Shown here one piece after another: positions 43,680 through 54,690 of a stretch of DNA of 64,000 bases; position 1 is the stretch's first letter, and each line of letters starts with the position of its first letter. The notes beneath the pieces were generated by a model. That model was not told the DNA's origin and did not search any database. It was given only the letters and a program-made list of their open reading frames with translations. Position numbers and translations under genes: made by a program. The stretch comes from Corythucha ciliata. Lineage: Eukaryota; Arthropoda; Insecta; Hemiptera; Tingidae. Where the stretch lies: assembly GCA_038030265.1 (NCBI GenBank), contig CM075942.1:50620751-50684750 (forward strand), written 5' to 3'.

Positions 43680-44270
43680 TTAGAAGTTGGAATGCTTTTG
43701 AAACGGCCTAACGAATTTCACATCCTTGCTCTTCAGACGATCAAGAGGTCTAACTATTTTTGCATAATCCGGGATAAATGCCCTGAAATGGCCTGTGAGC
43801 CCAGTGAAAACCCGCAATGTGTGCAAATCGTTCGGCCGTTTCATTGTTCTTACTTTTTCAACTGATTCCTCTTTCGTAGTTTTCGTTTGCCCGTCTATCA
43901 AGCGACCTAAGAATGTTACTTTTTCTTCACAGAATTGACTTTTCTCGTAGTTCAACTGTAAATTCAGTTCAGATAGCTTCTTGACGACCTGGAAAGTTTT
44001 GCGGGCACAATCATCTTTAGTTTTTCCACCGTTCAAAATATCGTCAATGTATACCGAAATGACCGGGTCATTCAAAAGGTCTCCCAACGCCGAAGTCATG
44101 AAACGTTGAAATTTTGGCGGCGAATTTTTCCACCCGAAAGGTAAAAAATTAAATTGAAATTGACCGAACGGGAGGACGAACGTGGTATATTTCTTGTTTT
44201 TTTCGGTTAAAGGGATTTGGTGGAAGCCATCCTTCAGGTCGAGTTTTGAAAAAAAAACGACATCCACCAT
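43680..44270 (-). pseudogene. Retroelement reverse transcriptase fragment
   Basis: 196-codon open stretch carrying FSKLDLKDGFHQIPL, FLPFGWKNSPPKFQR and the catalytic YIDD box at about 44042-44053, then KSQFCEEKVTFLG of the thumb region. It is out of frame with both neighbours. The upstream break falls in a run of nine T on the minus strand (about 44249-44257). Confidence 0.92.
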
Positions 44271-46017
44271 AACGGAAAATTAGGTCGTCAATTAAGGGAA
44301 ATGGGAATGGATCCATATCGGTTATTTTGTTCAGTTCTCTATAATCTTGACAAAGACGCCATGACCCGTTACTCTTAGGAACAATCACGCAAGGAGAAGA
44401 AAAACTAGAATCTGAACGACTGATAATACCTTTCTCGAGCATTTCATTAATTTTTTGTTGAGCCCAGATGTAGCGTTCGCGAGAAAGCCTGTAAGCTTTA
44501 AGACATACAGGTGCAACACCCGATTTTATTTGGAAATCCACTGCAAATTTTTGGTCTAATTTTGTATTATTTGAAGGAAACAATGAGACGGCCTCATTTT
44601 TGCTATAAATTTCATTTTTCAGAACGCTAGCCGAATCACACGTCTTAGGAGTAAACTCAAGGGAAAACCCAAGTTTGTGAAGAGTAGGATACCCCAATAT
44701 AAAGCTATGTGAAATTGACTTACACACAAAAGCCTTGGTATGAACGATTTTTCCTTCAAATTCTATTTCAAGTCGAACCGAATGAACAATTTTTTCTCTA
44801 GTATTGTTGAATGCCCTCATCAAAATGACGTCATTCTCGAGCGTCCAGTTGTTCTGTTCGACCATTTTGTAGTTCGTCAAATTTACAGAAGCGCCAGTAT
44901 CTAATAAAGCTGGGATAGGCACCCCGTTTATGTTGAACCTTCTGGTTGGTACGAATGACACTTCTGACAAACACGAGTAAGAGACAAAATCATTATTTAT
45001 TTCATTGTCATCAACAGTTGAGATACTCCCTTGATTTTCCGATTTGCTTTGAAATTTACGTTTCGTATTGTACGACTGGTTGAACTTTGAGACGTGATCC
45101 TTTGAGTCGGACGTAACATGCGGCTTTAGTCTTTCAACAATCTTCCTTAATTCTTCTTTTGAAGACCAAGTTAGAAGTGCTATCTGGTTTTGCATATAAT
45201 CAGGTAAACCTAGCAGAATTAGCAATCCCAGTGCTTTGTCAGGTAGTGCTCCGTATGCCAAGGTAATCAACCGCTCTTTCTCGTACCAGAAATCCATCAA
45301 CGAACCCGACGTGTAAAAGAACGTGTTTGCTGCTTTGGCTGCTTGGACTTGATTTTGGCCGAAAGCTTCAATAAACGATGCTTTCCACGTAGACCATGTG
45401 GATTCCTCTGAGGCGAGCATACGAGAATGGTACCACTTGTGAGCTGTGCTACCTTTAGAGAAACTTGATATTAAATTGTCGACTTTCAAAGCATCAGTAA
45501 CCCATTCATTCGTTTCGCAAGCCTTTTCATAAATAATCATCCAGGTTTTTGGATCTTCGTTTTTTCCGTCAAATAAGGGAACATCCACGCGCTGTTGATT
45601 ACCGTGAAATTTAGTCACCAAAGACGACATTAAATTTTCCATCAACCCGATACTCCTTTCTTGTTGATCCTTCAAGATTGAACCAAATAGTGTGATGACG
45701 TCTGACACCGAAGTATTCTCGAGCCGATTTATCCCAGGTGGATCATGGAAATCATCATCCGATTCTGAATTGTTTGTCGAGAACTGTTTGAAATGTTGTA
45801 GTAGAACCTCATCTGCATCAACAGCAATGGTACGCTGCTGAAAATTTTCAGCGAGAGCGTTGACTACATCATCAAGCTGAAGCAACTGCTGATGATTGGA
45901 TAGCTTTCGTTTTTCACTCGGAAGAGTAAGCCACGTCTGATCACCAGGTAGTTTAACAGAGAAAAGAACAGTTTCTTCTGCATGCTTCTTGAATCGAAGC
46001 GAAAGTAGTTGATTCAT
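44149..46017 (-). CDS. Retroelement Gag-protease-RT N-terminus
   Basis: 622-codon frame starting at ATG 46015-46017, only 17 bases inside the 5' LTR. The Gag-like part (roughly the first 330 residues) includes DPKTWMIIYEKACETN and WKASFIEAFGQNQ, typical retrotransposon Gag strings. I see no CCHC zinc knuckle. The protease active site is LLDTGASVNL at about 44890-44901. The RT begins with CVIVPKSNGSWRLCQDYREL. The last part of the frame is shifted relative to genuine RT by the break near 44250. Confidence 0.92.
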   Translation of the reverse strand: MNQLLSLRFKKHAEETVLFSVKLPGDQTWLTLPSEKRKLSNHQQLLQLDDVVNALAENFQQRTIAVDADEVLLQHFKQFSTNNSESDDDFHDPPGINRLENTSVSDVITLFGSILKDQQERSIGLMENLMSSLVTKFHGNQQRVDVPLFDGKNEDPKTWMIIYEKACETNEWVTDALKVDNLISSFSKGSTAHKWYHSRMLASEESTWSTWKASFIEAFGQNQVQAAKAANTFFYTSGSLMDFWYEKERLITLAYGALPDKALGLLILLGLPDYMQNQIALLTWSSKEELRKIVERLKPHVTSDSKDHVSKFNQSYNTKRKFQSKSENQGSISTVDDNEINNDFVSYSCLSEVSFVPTRRFNINGVPIPALLDTGASVNLTNYKMVEQNNWTLENDVILMRAFNNTREKIVHSVRLEIEFEGKIVHTKAFVCKSISHSFILGYPTLHKLGFSLEFTPKTCDSASVLKNEIYSKNEAVSLFPSNNTKLDQKFAVDFQIKSGVAPVCLKAYRLSRERYIWAQQKINEMLEKGIISRSDSSFSSPCVIVPKSNGSWRLCQDYRELNKITDMDPFPFPLIDDLIFRYGGCRFFFKTRPEGWLPPNPFNRKKQEIYHVRPPVRSISI

Positions 46018-46034
46018 GCCGACCGCGCCAAAAT
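46018..46034 (-). other. Primer-binding site region
   Basis: Between the 5' LTR and the Gag ATG the minus strand reads ATTTTGGCGCGGTCGGC. TGG is the expected complement of a tRNA CCA end. The cognate tRNA was not identified. The leader is only 17 nt, unusually short. Confidence 0.7.
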
Positions 46035-46165
46035 TGTAATAAACCCGATTTTACTAAGAAGAGTGTTCTACTTATTTTTCAATTCAAGCACAAACTAACT
46101 TTTTTTTTTCATTCTCTTTAAACATACGGTCATCAAAATAATAATATTTGACTTCATCTCTTACA
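46035..46165 (-). repeat. 5' LTR (131 bp)
   Basis: Near-identical to 42007-42136; it differs mainly by one base in the T-run and C/T changes. In element orientation it is the transcription-initiating LTR. At about 130 bp it is short for a Ty3/Gypsy LTR. Confidence 0.93.
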
Positions 46166-46170
46166 ACTGA
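46166..46170. repeat. Target-site duplication (right)
   Basis: ACTGA, identical to 42002-42006. Confidence 0.92.
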
Positions 46171-46309
46171 TTCACCGAGTTTGGAGGCCCTTTCACGGCT
46201 AACATTTAATAAACCAATAATTCTGCTGTTCTAGGGGCATGTGAAAAGACTATTGATCTCGACTTTGACTTGTCACGGAGGGGGGGGGGGGTAAGAAAAA
46301 CCATTGATT

Positions 46310-46980
46310 CGAGGCTATAATTGGGCAAAAGCGGTCAGTCGCTGCGAAAAAAACTTAGAAAAATCGCTAATTCACTCCTAAAATTGAGAAAAAGCCCTAA
46401 TTGGGGGCTACAGTTGAGAAAAGGCTCTTATTCGCGCCTAAAATTGAGAAAATGCACACATTTGAAGCTAAAATTGAGAAAACATCGTTTCGAGGATTCT
46501 CAGTGCGAATTCCAGACCAAACCTGAGAGAAAATCGCTAAGATTCCAGTCTGTTTATAAAAAGCGATCATTTCACTACTAAAATGGGTAAAAACGGATAA
46601 ATCCTGGCTAAAAATGAGAAAAAGCGTTAATTCGTGGTTAAAAGCGAACATTATTTCAGCAAAAATTGAGAAAACTATTTTTGGGAGCAACCCTCGCGAA
46701 TATAGTTTTAAAAACGCGCTAATTCACAGCTAATATCAATAAAAAGCGCGTATTCAATGCTATGCGCTCATTCGGAGCTAAAGCTACGAAAAAGTCAATG
46801 TGCGGCTTCTGGAGGCAACTTTACAAAGCTAAAATTTGAAAAAGCTGTAATAAATAAGTGGACAAAAATCACTAATTCGCAGCTAAAATTGAGGAAGAGC
46901 GCTAGTTCGCGGTTGAAATCGAGAAAAAGCACTCATTCTTAGTTAGCTAAAATCGAGAGAATACCAATTTACGGTTTCTG
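46310..46980 (-). repeat. R2 degenerate repeat array (reverse)
   Basis: The clearest reverse R2 array. GCTAAAATTGAGAAAA and TAAAATTGAGAAAAAGC recur many times at 30-36 bp, alternating with CGCTAATTC-like sequence. Modules such as GGCTTCTGGAGGCAACTT interrupt it. It begins 140 bp beyond the LTR element. Confidence 0.75.
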
Positions 46981-49978
46981 GAAGCATGCTTCGTGGACCC
47001 GATTTAGCCCCAGGCTCCGATAGGTGTATAGTTCCGCCACTGATTGCATGACTTTCGAGAATTCGTGTGGCTCCTGGAAAACGGGCTTATGGGGCACATC
47101 AGCCAGAGCATTTGAGCCTGATGCAGTTTACGAGATCTCCAGGGATTGAATGCTCAATTGACCAAATTCAGACAGCGCGTCGGTCAAAACGCACCTATTG
47201 CGGCGCCAACAGCCCTCCTTAAAAGGAGCATTACTCAAATGTCGTTAGTTTCAGCCGATCTTTCCCCGCAGTGCGGGCCAGCGTGGTGTCTGCCTGCTGT
47301 GCTCTTCTTTGGACCTCCGGACTGTCGATTGTGTCATCGATTTGTTGTAGGGCCCCTGAAAGTTTGCGGGAGCGGTCAAAAACTTAAATCTACATATAGA
47401 ATATTTTAAACAGCAAATAGCGTGCCACATGTACTATCCATATAGCACAGGACCACGCGGGGATTGTTAATACTAGCATTAAGAAAATATACAAATCAGT
47501 TCATGCAGAATCGAACGAATTCTTTTCCCCGCGACTTATTTGTGTTTCCTCGTTAAATAAAGAAAATGTTTAATCGCTGCATGAGTCATTATCATAAAAA
47601 CCACCACAAAGAAAAGTTCATAGTGCCACTTTTCTTTGTTGTTCCGATTTAACTGATATGTAGTTAGTGTACTATTATAATGTAACAAAAAAGGGATTTT
47701 TGGTACGAATTCGTACCCCCCCCCCCACCACGGACGTCACTACGCCTCATCAACTTGAGCCCCACACAGAACGCTTCTCAAATGGGAAAATTTGAACTGG
47801 AAAAAACATTTCAATAAATAACAGTGTTATCAATGGTTTCCTATTTTAAGGGCCTAACCCGTTCCCCTTCCCCTCCTTTCAATCATTACAATAGAGATCA
47901 TGGCATTCGCCTATTAAGCCACCCATTAACAATTGTTGGCTGTACGATGAGAAGGGGCAGTACTAACTATCCTTCCTCACCACCCCCATCTCATCCTACC
48001 GCCTCCCGTAAAAAAAACTTACAACCAGGGGTAACAGCTGGGTGCCTGTCAAAAACGCGATATAAATCCCCCCCCCCTCGCGATTCATACCGCCCCACCA
48101 AAGGAATATGTTTAACATGGGTTGTGGTGAGGTGGAGGGGACACAAGAGCTATAATACGCCTAAGGCCTCTGGCAGTGACGCTTAGCGCGCTATTGGATT
48201 AGCAGCAGTGGAGCTGTCAAAATCGTTTCGTGCGCCCCGTGGTTCGCAAAATTCGTCTCGCGCGTTTGTTTTTTAATAACGATAAATTTTTAACGGTGAG
48301 TAGACAAAAAGTTTCATTCAAGTCTAACTTGCCTTTAAACCCTCCCCAAGAACTTGAAATATTGCGAATTTTAAATTAAAATAACGCAAATCGCATGCCC
48401 CTAAAGCCTCACATACACATTTATCCGTAACTTGCAAGCGTTAATATTTATAAGTTGAGAATTGAGCAATGCAGAGCTGAACACAGAACATAATGTGTAC
48501 AGCAACCCCTTATTTGTAAAATCAATGCAGGCCAGTGGTTTTATTTCTATTTCTTTAGAAGACGGTACTAAAGCGCGAAATAGTGCCCGGTTTTGTCCTA
48601 TCCCGTCGGGGTCAAGTATGCTAACGCCACAATGATCACGGCTAGGTAGGCTCTCTCACGTTAATTTTTTTTTTTTTTTCATTCATTTTTTTCATCTCTG
48701 AGTTTTTCTTTGCATGTGGAGGCTTTATAAGCAGATCAAGGAGACTAAAAATATAAAGGAAACAACTGCTAACAAATTTAAGCCAGCCTTTTAATGATTG
48801 AACGTACCCGAGGCGTTATCTTAACTGTTGAACAAATTGTAACTGTGTCAAGTACAAAGACGTGAAGTATTGTTAGTATGCAAAAATCGTCTCTATAATT
48901 TTAAGAAGTTTTTGGGGCTCTGTTCTTCCAGGCCACTTTAAAGCGAAGAGTACGAAAAAGAAACGCGCGATAGTTAATTGAAAAGTCTTCACCAAGAGTT
49001 GCAGCGCCTTGTCATTATCGCGCGTATGCGTGTGATATTTTATTTATCGAGCGATTTCCTGGAATTCCTCAATTTTCCTCCACTGAATTTGACCCTCTTA
49101 AATTAGAACGGGCATCCTGCATTTAGCTCTCTCATTTCGGAAAATTGCGAGGTCAAGTGCTGTAAGCGTAGAAACAAAGAACAAAAAACGAGCCCCCCAT
49201 AAGGCAACATTCCCGCAGGGAAAAGGAAAAACACCACAACCTCTCCAAGCTTTCACTTAAATCACAAGTGGAAAACAAAGAAATGCCGACAATTAATCAC
49301 TTCATCAATAAATCCATATTTTTTTGCGTTTAAGCCTTTCAAGATGTATGTTACGTAAAAAAAAAGACAAAAAGATTAATTATAATCGAACAACATTTTT
49401 TCCTCCTCGTGCCGATTTTTTTTTTTTTTTTTTTTTTTTTTACGTAATTCGCGGCCATCGATCCGAAATAATCCGCGAGATATTTTTCGTTATTCAAAAA
49501 AATTGATACGTTTATTTATTTAAGAGATTAACAGTGTAAAGAAATGAGATAAAACGACGATACCTACTTTTATAACTTGACCACTTCAATTATTCAGAAA
49601 GACCGCTATTTTCTTAGTTTTCTTCTCAAAACGTTCTTTTTCTCAAGAACGTTTATTTAAACCGCGATAAATGTTTTGTTGAAAACTCTGAAATCCAATT
49701 TTAAAAATAAATCCGAAGGAGGAGGGATCTGAACTTTGCAGCTTCCCTAGAACCACTGCGTGAGAGGCTTACATGGGTTTGATGAATGAAATAGGTAACT
49801 ACCCAAGTTTCTGAATTAGGTGATAAACTAATAAAGAGAGTTAATTCCGAGAAGGCTATAAGCCAAGGTGAAACATGTTGAAAAACTGGGTTAATTTAGT
49901 AGGTCCTAGGTAGGATTTAATCGGTTCTTTCAGTTAGGAAACTCGTATCATCTTAGTACGTGAATAGCATTATACAGA

Positions 49979-50081
49979 GGGAGTAAAGATGTAGTTTATT
50001 TTCTGAGAGGCAAGTTTATCATCACGAACGCAGCGAGGGCTGTAATGGCTCGAAGAAAATAAACTGATTTATTTACTCCAG
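49979..50081. repeat. Short fold-back hairpin, about 103 bp
   Basis: GGAGTAAAGATGTAGTTTAT and TATTTTCT on the left pair with AGAAAATAAACTGATTTATT and TACTCC on the right, around a roughly 45-base loop containing GAACGCAGCGAGGGC. Confidence 0.65.
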
Positions 50082-50226
50082 AGTTATATACTTGGCTTCA
50101 GGTTCAACCGAACATGATTTGGAATATTCAACTTAGGAAAATACTGAAAACGTTAATGTTCGCAAAGAAGGTTTCGATCTGACAGAATTTTCGTGCGTCT
50201 TATGTTCCTTTCTCTTACAAAATCAG

Positions 50227-50277
50227 GGAATAATGTTATCAACCAGGGAGTAATGTTATCCGGCGGGAATAATGTTA
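50227..50277 (+). repeat. Triple short tandem repeat
   Basis: GGGAATAATGTTATC, GGGAGTAATGTTATC and GGGAATAATGTTATC in succession at about 18-19 bp spacing. Confidence 0.75.
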
Positions 50278-52974
50278 TCTTACTCCCGCCTATGAGTCTG
50301 AATCGTCCGAACACCTAAGTTGGCTCTTTTAAAAACACATTCCACCCATTTGGCTCTTTTGAAGGTCCATAATTCCGTGCATGCCACTGATTTAAAGATC
50401 ATTTCTCGGGGCTGACACTGCCAAAAAAAAGTCTAGCCCTCCAAAAATCCTGCTCAAAGTGCGAATTACACGGGATTTCGGTCCATTAATGCTCATTTCA
50501 TTGGGTGTCTCACAATCAATCAGAAAACCAATCTCAAGGTTCCGCCTCTTGTGAGTGAAGTGTGATGAGTAAAGACTAATATACCAACTGTTAACCAATT
50601 TTGTCGTGAAATTTCGAACTTGTTAATCAATCGGGGGGGGGGGGGAGCGAAATCGATCAATTTTATGCTCTGTGGTGGAACGTCCCTGTTTTTGGGGGTC
50701 TAATTAGTCATTTTTGGGGATAAAATAGCGCTTTCTGTTATAGCTGTTGTACCTATACCCCGTTTCTGGGGCTGAATTTCTTCAATCTCAAAAGTCTCGT
50801 TACTTGAGTTTAAAGTGTCCATTTCCTTGAGACTTGGCGTGCCCGTATAACCAACGGGCTTGCCCACTGGGGCTCGGGGGTATTGATTTAATACATTAAG
50901 AGACAGGGAAATCGATTCCACAGGGGGGCGAAGAGAGTTTTTTTCTTGACGCGATGGATTATATATAATTTTTGTTTGAATATCTTACGCATGGTTATAG
51001 TTAATGATAAAACACACGCATTAGTTGAATAATTTATTTATTTATTTTTTTGCGATAGCTCGAATTAAATCATTCAACATCTAAAACTACTACAAAATAA
51101 AAAAGTATACAGTAACCATCCAGTACAGAAAAATAAAATTTATCTACTAACAAGGAAGTAATCAACTAATTAACAAAGTCGGTGTCAAAACATGTACCTA
51201 CTAGTGTTCTTTCAAGCTTTTTAATTAATTGCCATTTAAATTAGACGACAGGTGCGGAAAGATTTCTGCTTACACCCGTCGCCTACAACTTGGCATTTTA
51301 CGCACATTAATTTTGCGCTGTTTAAGCGAAGAAAAGCGTCAAATGAGAGCCCCCTGTGAGGATAAAAGCAATAAACTCAAAGTCACGCGATCGAGATGTT
51401 TTTCTTTCCGTTGTACCTATAGTGATGGGTCGAACGAGTTTTCATCCTTTACAAAGTTTTTGGTTGTGGCGTGTGGAGGGGGGAGTGTCGAGGAGGTGTG
51501 TACAGTTCTGAGCGAAAAAATTGAGTTGTCAGGTGGGTAAAGAGCTTGGAAAATCTAAGTATCACTTTCCGTATTTATCAATCATATAGATATAAAATCA
51601 ATCATTCCAACTTATTTATAGGGGAAGAACCTCTCTCAACTCAAACCCACAGGTGTATAAATACATTCTCAAATCGCTCCAAAACTAGCTAAATCAGTTG
51701 ACTCCCCCCTCCCCTCCACCACTTATTTCTTTTGTATGCGGCACGGACTCAACATGTTTGAATTATTTCATAAATTGTGTACTCAACGACCTTATAACAT
51801 TCTCATCGTTTGGCCCCTAACGTCCTTCTTCAGAACAGCCTTGTTATTTTATAACAAGATCTGACCACGCGAGTTTTGTCTGAGCCGGGCAAAAAAAACT
51901 AATGAAATATTTAAGCTTTTAGGCTTTCGAAAATAAAGGCGAACTTTTTTTTTTTTAATTGCAAATTAGACGACCCTTGTCTTAGGACTTTTCAAGGGAA
52001 TTAGTCCCCCCTCACCGCACCACCCTAGTCACCATGCAGTGAATTCGAGAGAGTGGGGAGGCTGAAAATAAAGAATTAAACTTTATTGAAGCTAAATACT
52101 TACCATTTTTACTTGTTTTTTTTTTTTTAATTCAACGATGTTCGTAGAAGAAATTAATAACTCGTACTAATTAAATAGCTGGGGCCTTAGTACGAAAGTT
52201 CGGGAAAAAATGCCGCAAGCGGGATCCAAGGACGCCGAATGAGAAATAACATTATCCCGTCATAGCAACCGCATCACGTGGCATTTTCACACGGCTTCGG
52301 AATACGGCCCCAGGACGGTTAAACGAACGGCTGAAATTAGACCAATATTCTCTGAAGTGGGTGAACCATACGGAACAACAATTTAAATTATTATTAATTT
52401 ATTTTATCAACAAAGGCTTATTTCTTTGTTGATAGAATGCAACAAATGGCCTCGTTCCAACATGATGAATTAATTTATTTTAATTTTTTCGTTGAACTTC
52501 GTCAACGTTTGGAACTTTTTTTAGCGCAAGAATCCTGAGGGAAACAATAAACGCAAGTGGAATACCGTTACTTAATTTCACCAATTTGTTTAATTGCTCC
52601 TCCTCATTAACTAAATTAATGGTACGAGTGACATTTCTCTACGAGGCTCGTCATACGTCGCTTCAACACAATGATTATCCTTGAGTTTTATTTTTTTTTA
52701 CGTTCCACTAAATTATTCAACTCTACCAAGAATCCGAACTCAACATGGTTCCAAAAGCGCGGAAAGTTTGCACGGTTCAATCTTGACGAACAACACCGAC
52801 GCTGGATTCAATGAAATCAAAATGTCACACATCTGTTTCGGTAGAGCAGGGCCGGAATGCCTTCTATTCTCCTTGAATAACAAGTATTTGGATGGCAAGA
52901 ATCCACGCAATGGATTTCCGGCATGCAATAGTTTGGCCATTGCAGGGGCAATATGAAACTGTTTTTCTGCATGA

Positions 52975-53434
52975 GCCAGCCCCGCAAAATTATTATTATT
53001 ATTATTATTATTTTTTTTTTAACAAACCAACCCCACGAAACTTTTTTTTTTTTTTGTCTTCGAAAAAGCCCAACCGGCGGAATTGCTTTTTTGGAATAGC
53101 CAACAACATGGGATTTGATTTTTCAATGGGTCCACCCCGTGAAAGGGGATTTTGAGGCCGACAATCTATACCAAAATTGACTTTTCGAGTGAGCAAAACC
53201 AGCGGAATCTGGGTCTGTATGACAGCCAATGATCCGCAAAATTTTTGGCTTCGAAACGGCCAAACCCGCGAAATTTTGTTTTTGAAAGAAGCAAGACCTG
53301 CATAATTGTTTTAAAAGAGCCAATTCCCGAGAAATTTGGATTTTTAGTTTGTGAAATCCGAGAAGTTTACCCCGCGAATTCTAATGTGCCAGATCCGGAA
53401 AAATTGGTTTTTGAAAGAGTCGAACTGGTGGAAT

Positions 53435-53474
<40 letters not shown>

Positions 53475-53770
53475 GCGCCAAAGTCAACACTACTGCGGAA
53501 TTCTGTTCTAAATGTACCAAATGCACGAAATTTGGGCTTCAAAAGAGTCCAAACCCTCGGAATTGCTTTTGTGAACACGATATTACGTTTATTCATTGAG
53601 TCAGCCCCGGTATAATAGCTTTTTAAGGGGAGAATTATGCGAAACTAGTTTTTTAAGTTTGTAGAATGCACAAAATTAGGTTCAGTGAGTGCCAAATCAA
53701 CAAAATTTGGATTTTGAAAGGGTCAAATCCACGAAATGTATTTCTTTGAGTGAAAAATCCTTGGGTGGTT
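52975..53770 (+). repeat. R1 degenerate repeat array (longest)
   Basis: About 20 units, for example AAACCCGCGAAATTTTGTTT, GAGAAATTTGGATTTTTAG and GAAAAATTGGTTTTTGAAAG, spaced about 38-40 bp, interrupted by ATT and poly-T microsatellites (52990-53011, 53041-53055, 53438-53471). An R2 array begins within 100 bp of its end. Confidence 0.75.
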
Positions 53771-53869
53771 TAAAGATGGTGAAATCGGCGAATTCGCCAA
53801 AATGAGCGTTTCTCGATGACGTTTGCGTCGCCTGATCTTAGATCTTGACTACCCACCCCTCTCTATACT

Positions 53870-54690
53870 TCTTCAAAATTTTAGGAGTGAACGAGCAATT
53901 TTTCTCAATTTTAGACGTGAATCCGTTCGTTTGTTTTTTCACAAATTCAGCCGTGATCCGTGAATCAGCGCTTTTTCTATATTTCGGCCATGAAGTAGCG
54001 TTTTACTCAATTTTGCCGCGAAATTTGCTCAATTAGCGCATTTCTCATTGTTAGCTGCGAAAAAGTTTGTTTCTTAATTCATCCGCGAATCAGTGCGTTT
54101 TATCAATTTCGGGCGTCAAATGGCATTTTTTAGCAACTAATTAGCGCTTCTTCTCAATCTCGAATGTGATAAGAGCGTTTTTTCTCAATTTCGCAGCCAC
54201 GGTTTTGCCCCTGATTTACACTAGCGTTTTTTCTACATTTTAGCCGTAAATGATCCTCCATTAATCGCGAATTAGTAATTTTTTCATAATTTTGGTATGG
54301 AAGTTGTATCGAGAAACCGTGAATCATCGTATTTTCTCAATTTTAGACTCGAATAGTGGCACTTTTCCTAACCTTTTATCCACGGACTTGCTCCATGAAT
54401 AGCACAATAGAAATGGACCGCCTTCCCAATTTTAGCTGCCTAAGAAGCTACAAAAACTGGAAGTTTTAACCGCGGATTTGCCTCCAGAAGTCGCGAAATT
54501 CTTTATGTCAGCAGTAAAAAGAATAGCAAATAGCGCTTTTTCTCAATTTTACCCGCGAAGTTGCTTCCAGGTACGACGAAATCGTGCTTTAATCATAATT
54601 TGTGCGTCAAGTAAGGGGGTTTTCTGGATTTTAGCCGCGTAATGATCTATACATAACCTGGGCATCAGCGCTCTTTCTCTTTTAAAGTCG
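53870..54690 (+). repeat. R2 degenerate repeat array (longest)
   Basis: About 25 units of GCGCTTTTTCTCAATTTTAG and variants, with repeated larger modules TTGCTTCCAGGTACGACGA, TTGCCTCCAGAAGTCGCGAA and GATCCTCCATTAATCGCGAA. These modules give a higher-order pattern: several basic units, then one CTCCAGAA-type unit. Confidence 0.75.

Larger units (their letters stand above)
42007..46165 (-). mobile_element. Ty3/Gypsy-type LTR retrotransposon, full length but broken
   Basis: A 4,159-bp element with 130/131-bp near-identical LTRs, a 5-bp target duplication (ACTGA), a primer-binding region beside the 5' LTR (TGGCGCGGTCGGC on the minus strand) and a polypurine tract AAGAAAGGGGA beside the 3' LTR. 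Coding order is Gag, protease, reverse transcriptase, RNase H, integrase, the Ty3/Gypsy order. No envelope region is present. The reading frame is interrupted several times in pol, so it looks non-autonomous now; near-identical LTRs suggest insertion was fairly recent. Confidence 0.95.

Noticed and set aside
43662..43865. Plus-strand open frame inside the LTR element
   Set aside because: It is the antisense of the pol region and has no coding character of its own.
46310..46980. R2 array as a possible CRISPR array
   Set aside because: Units are degenerate with no constant repeat and unique spacer pattern, no cas genes, and the genome is eukaryotic.
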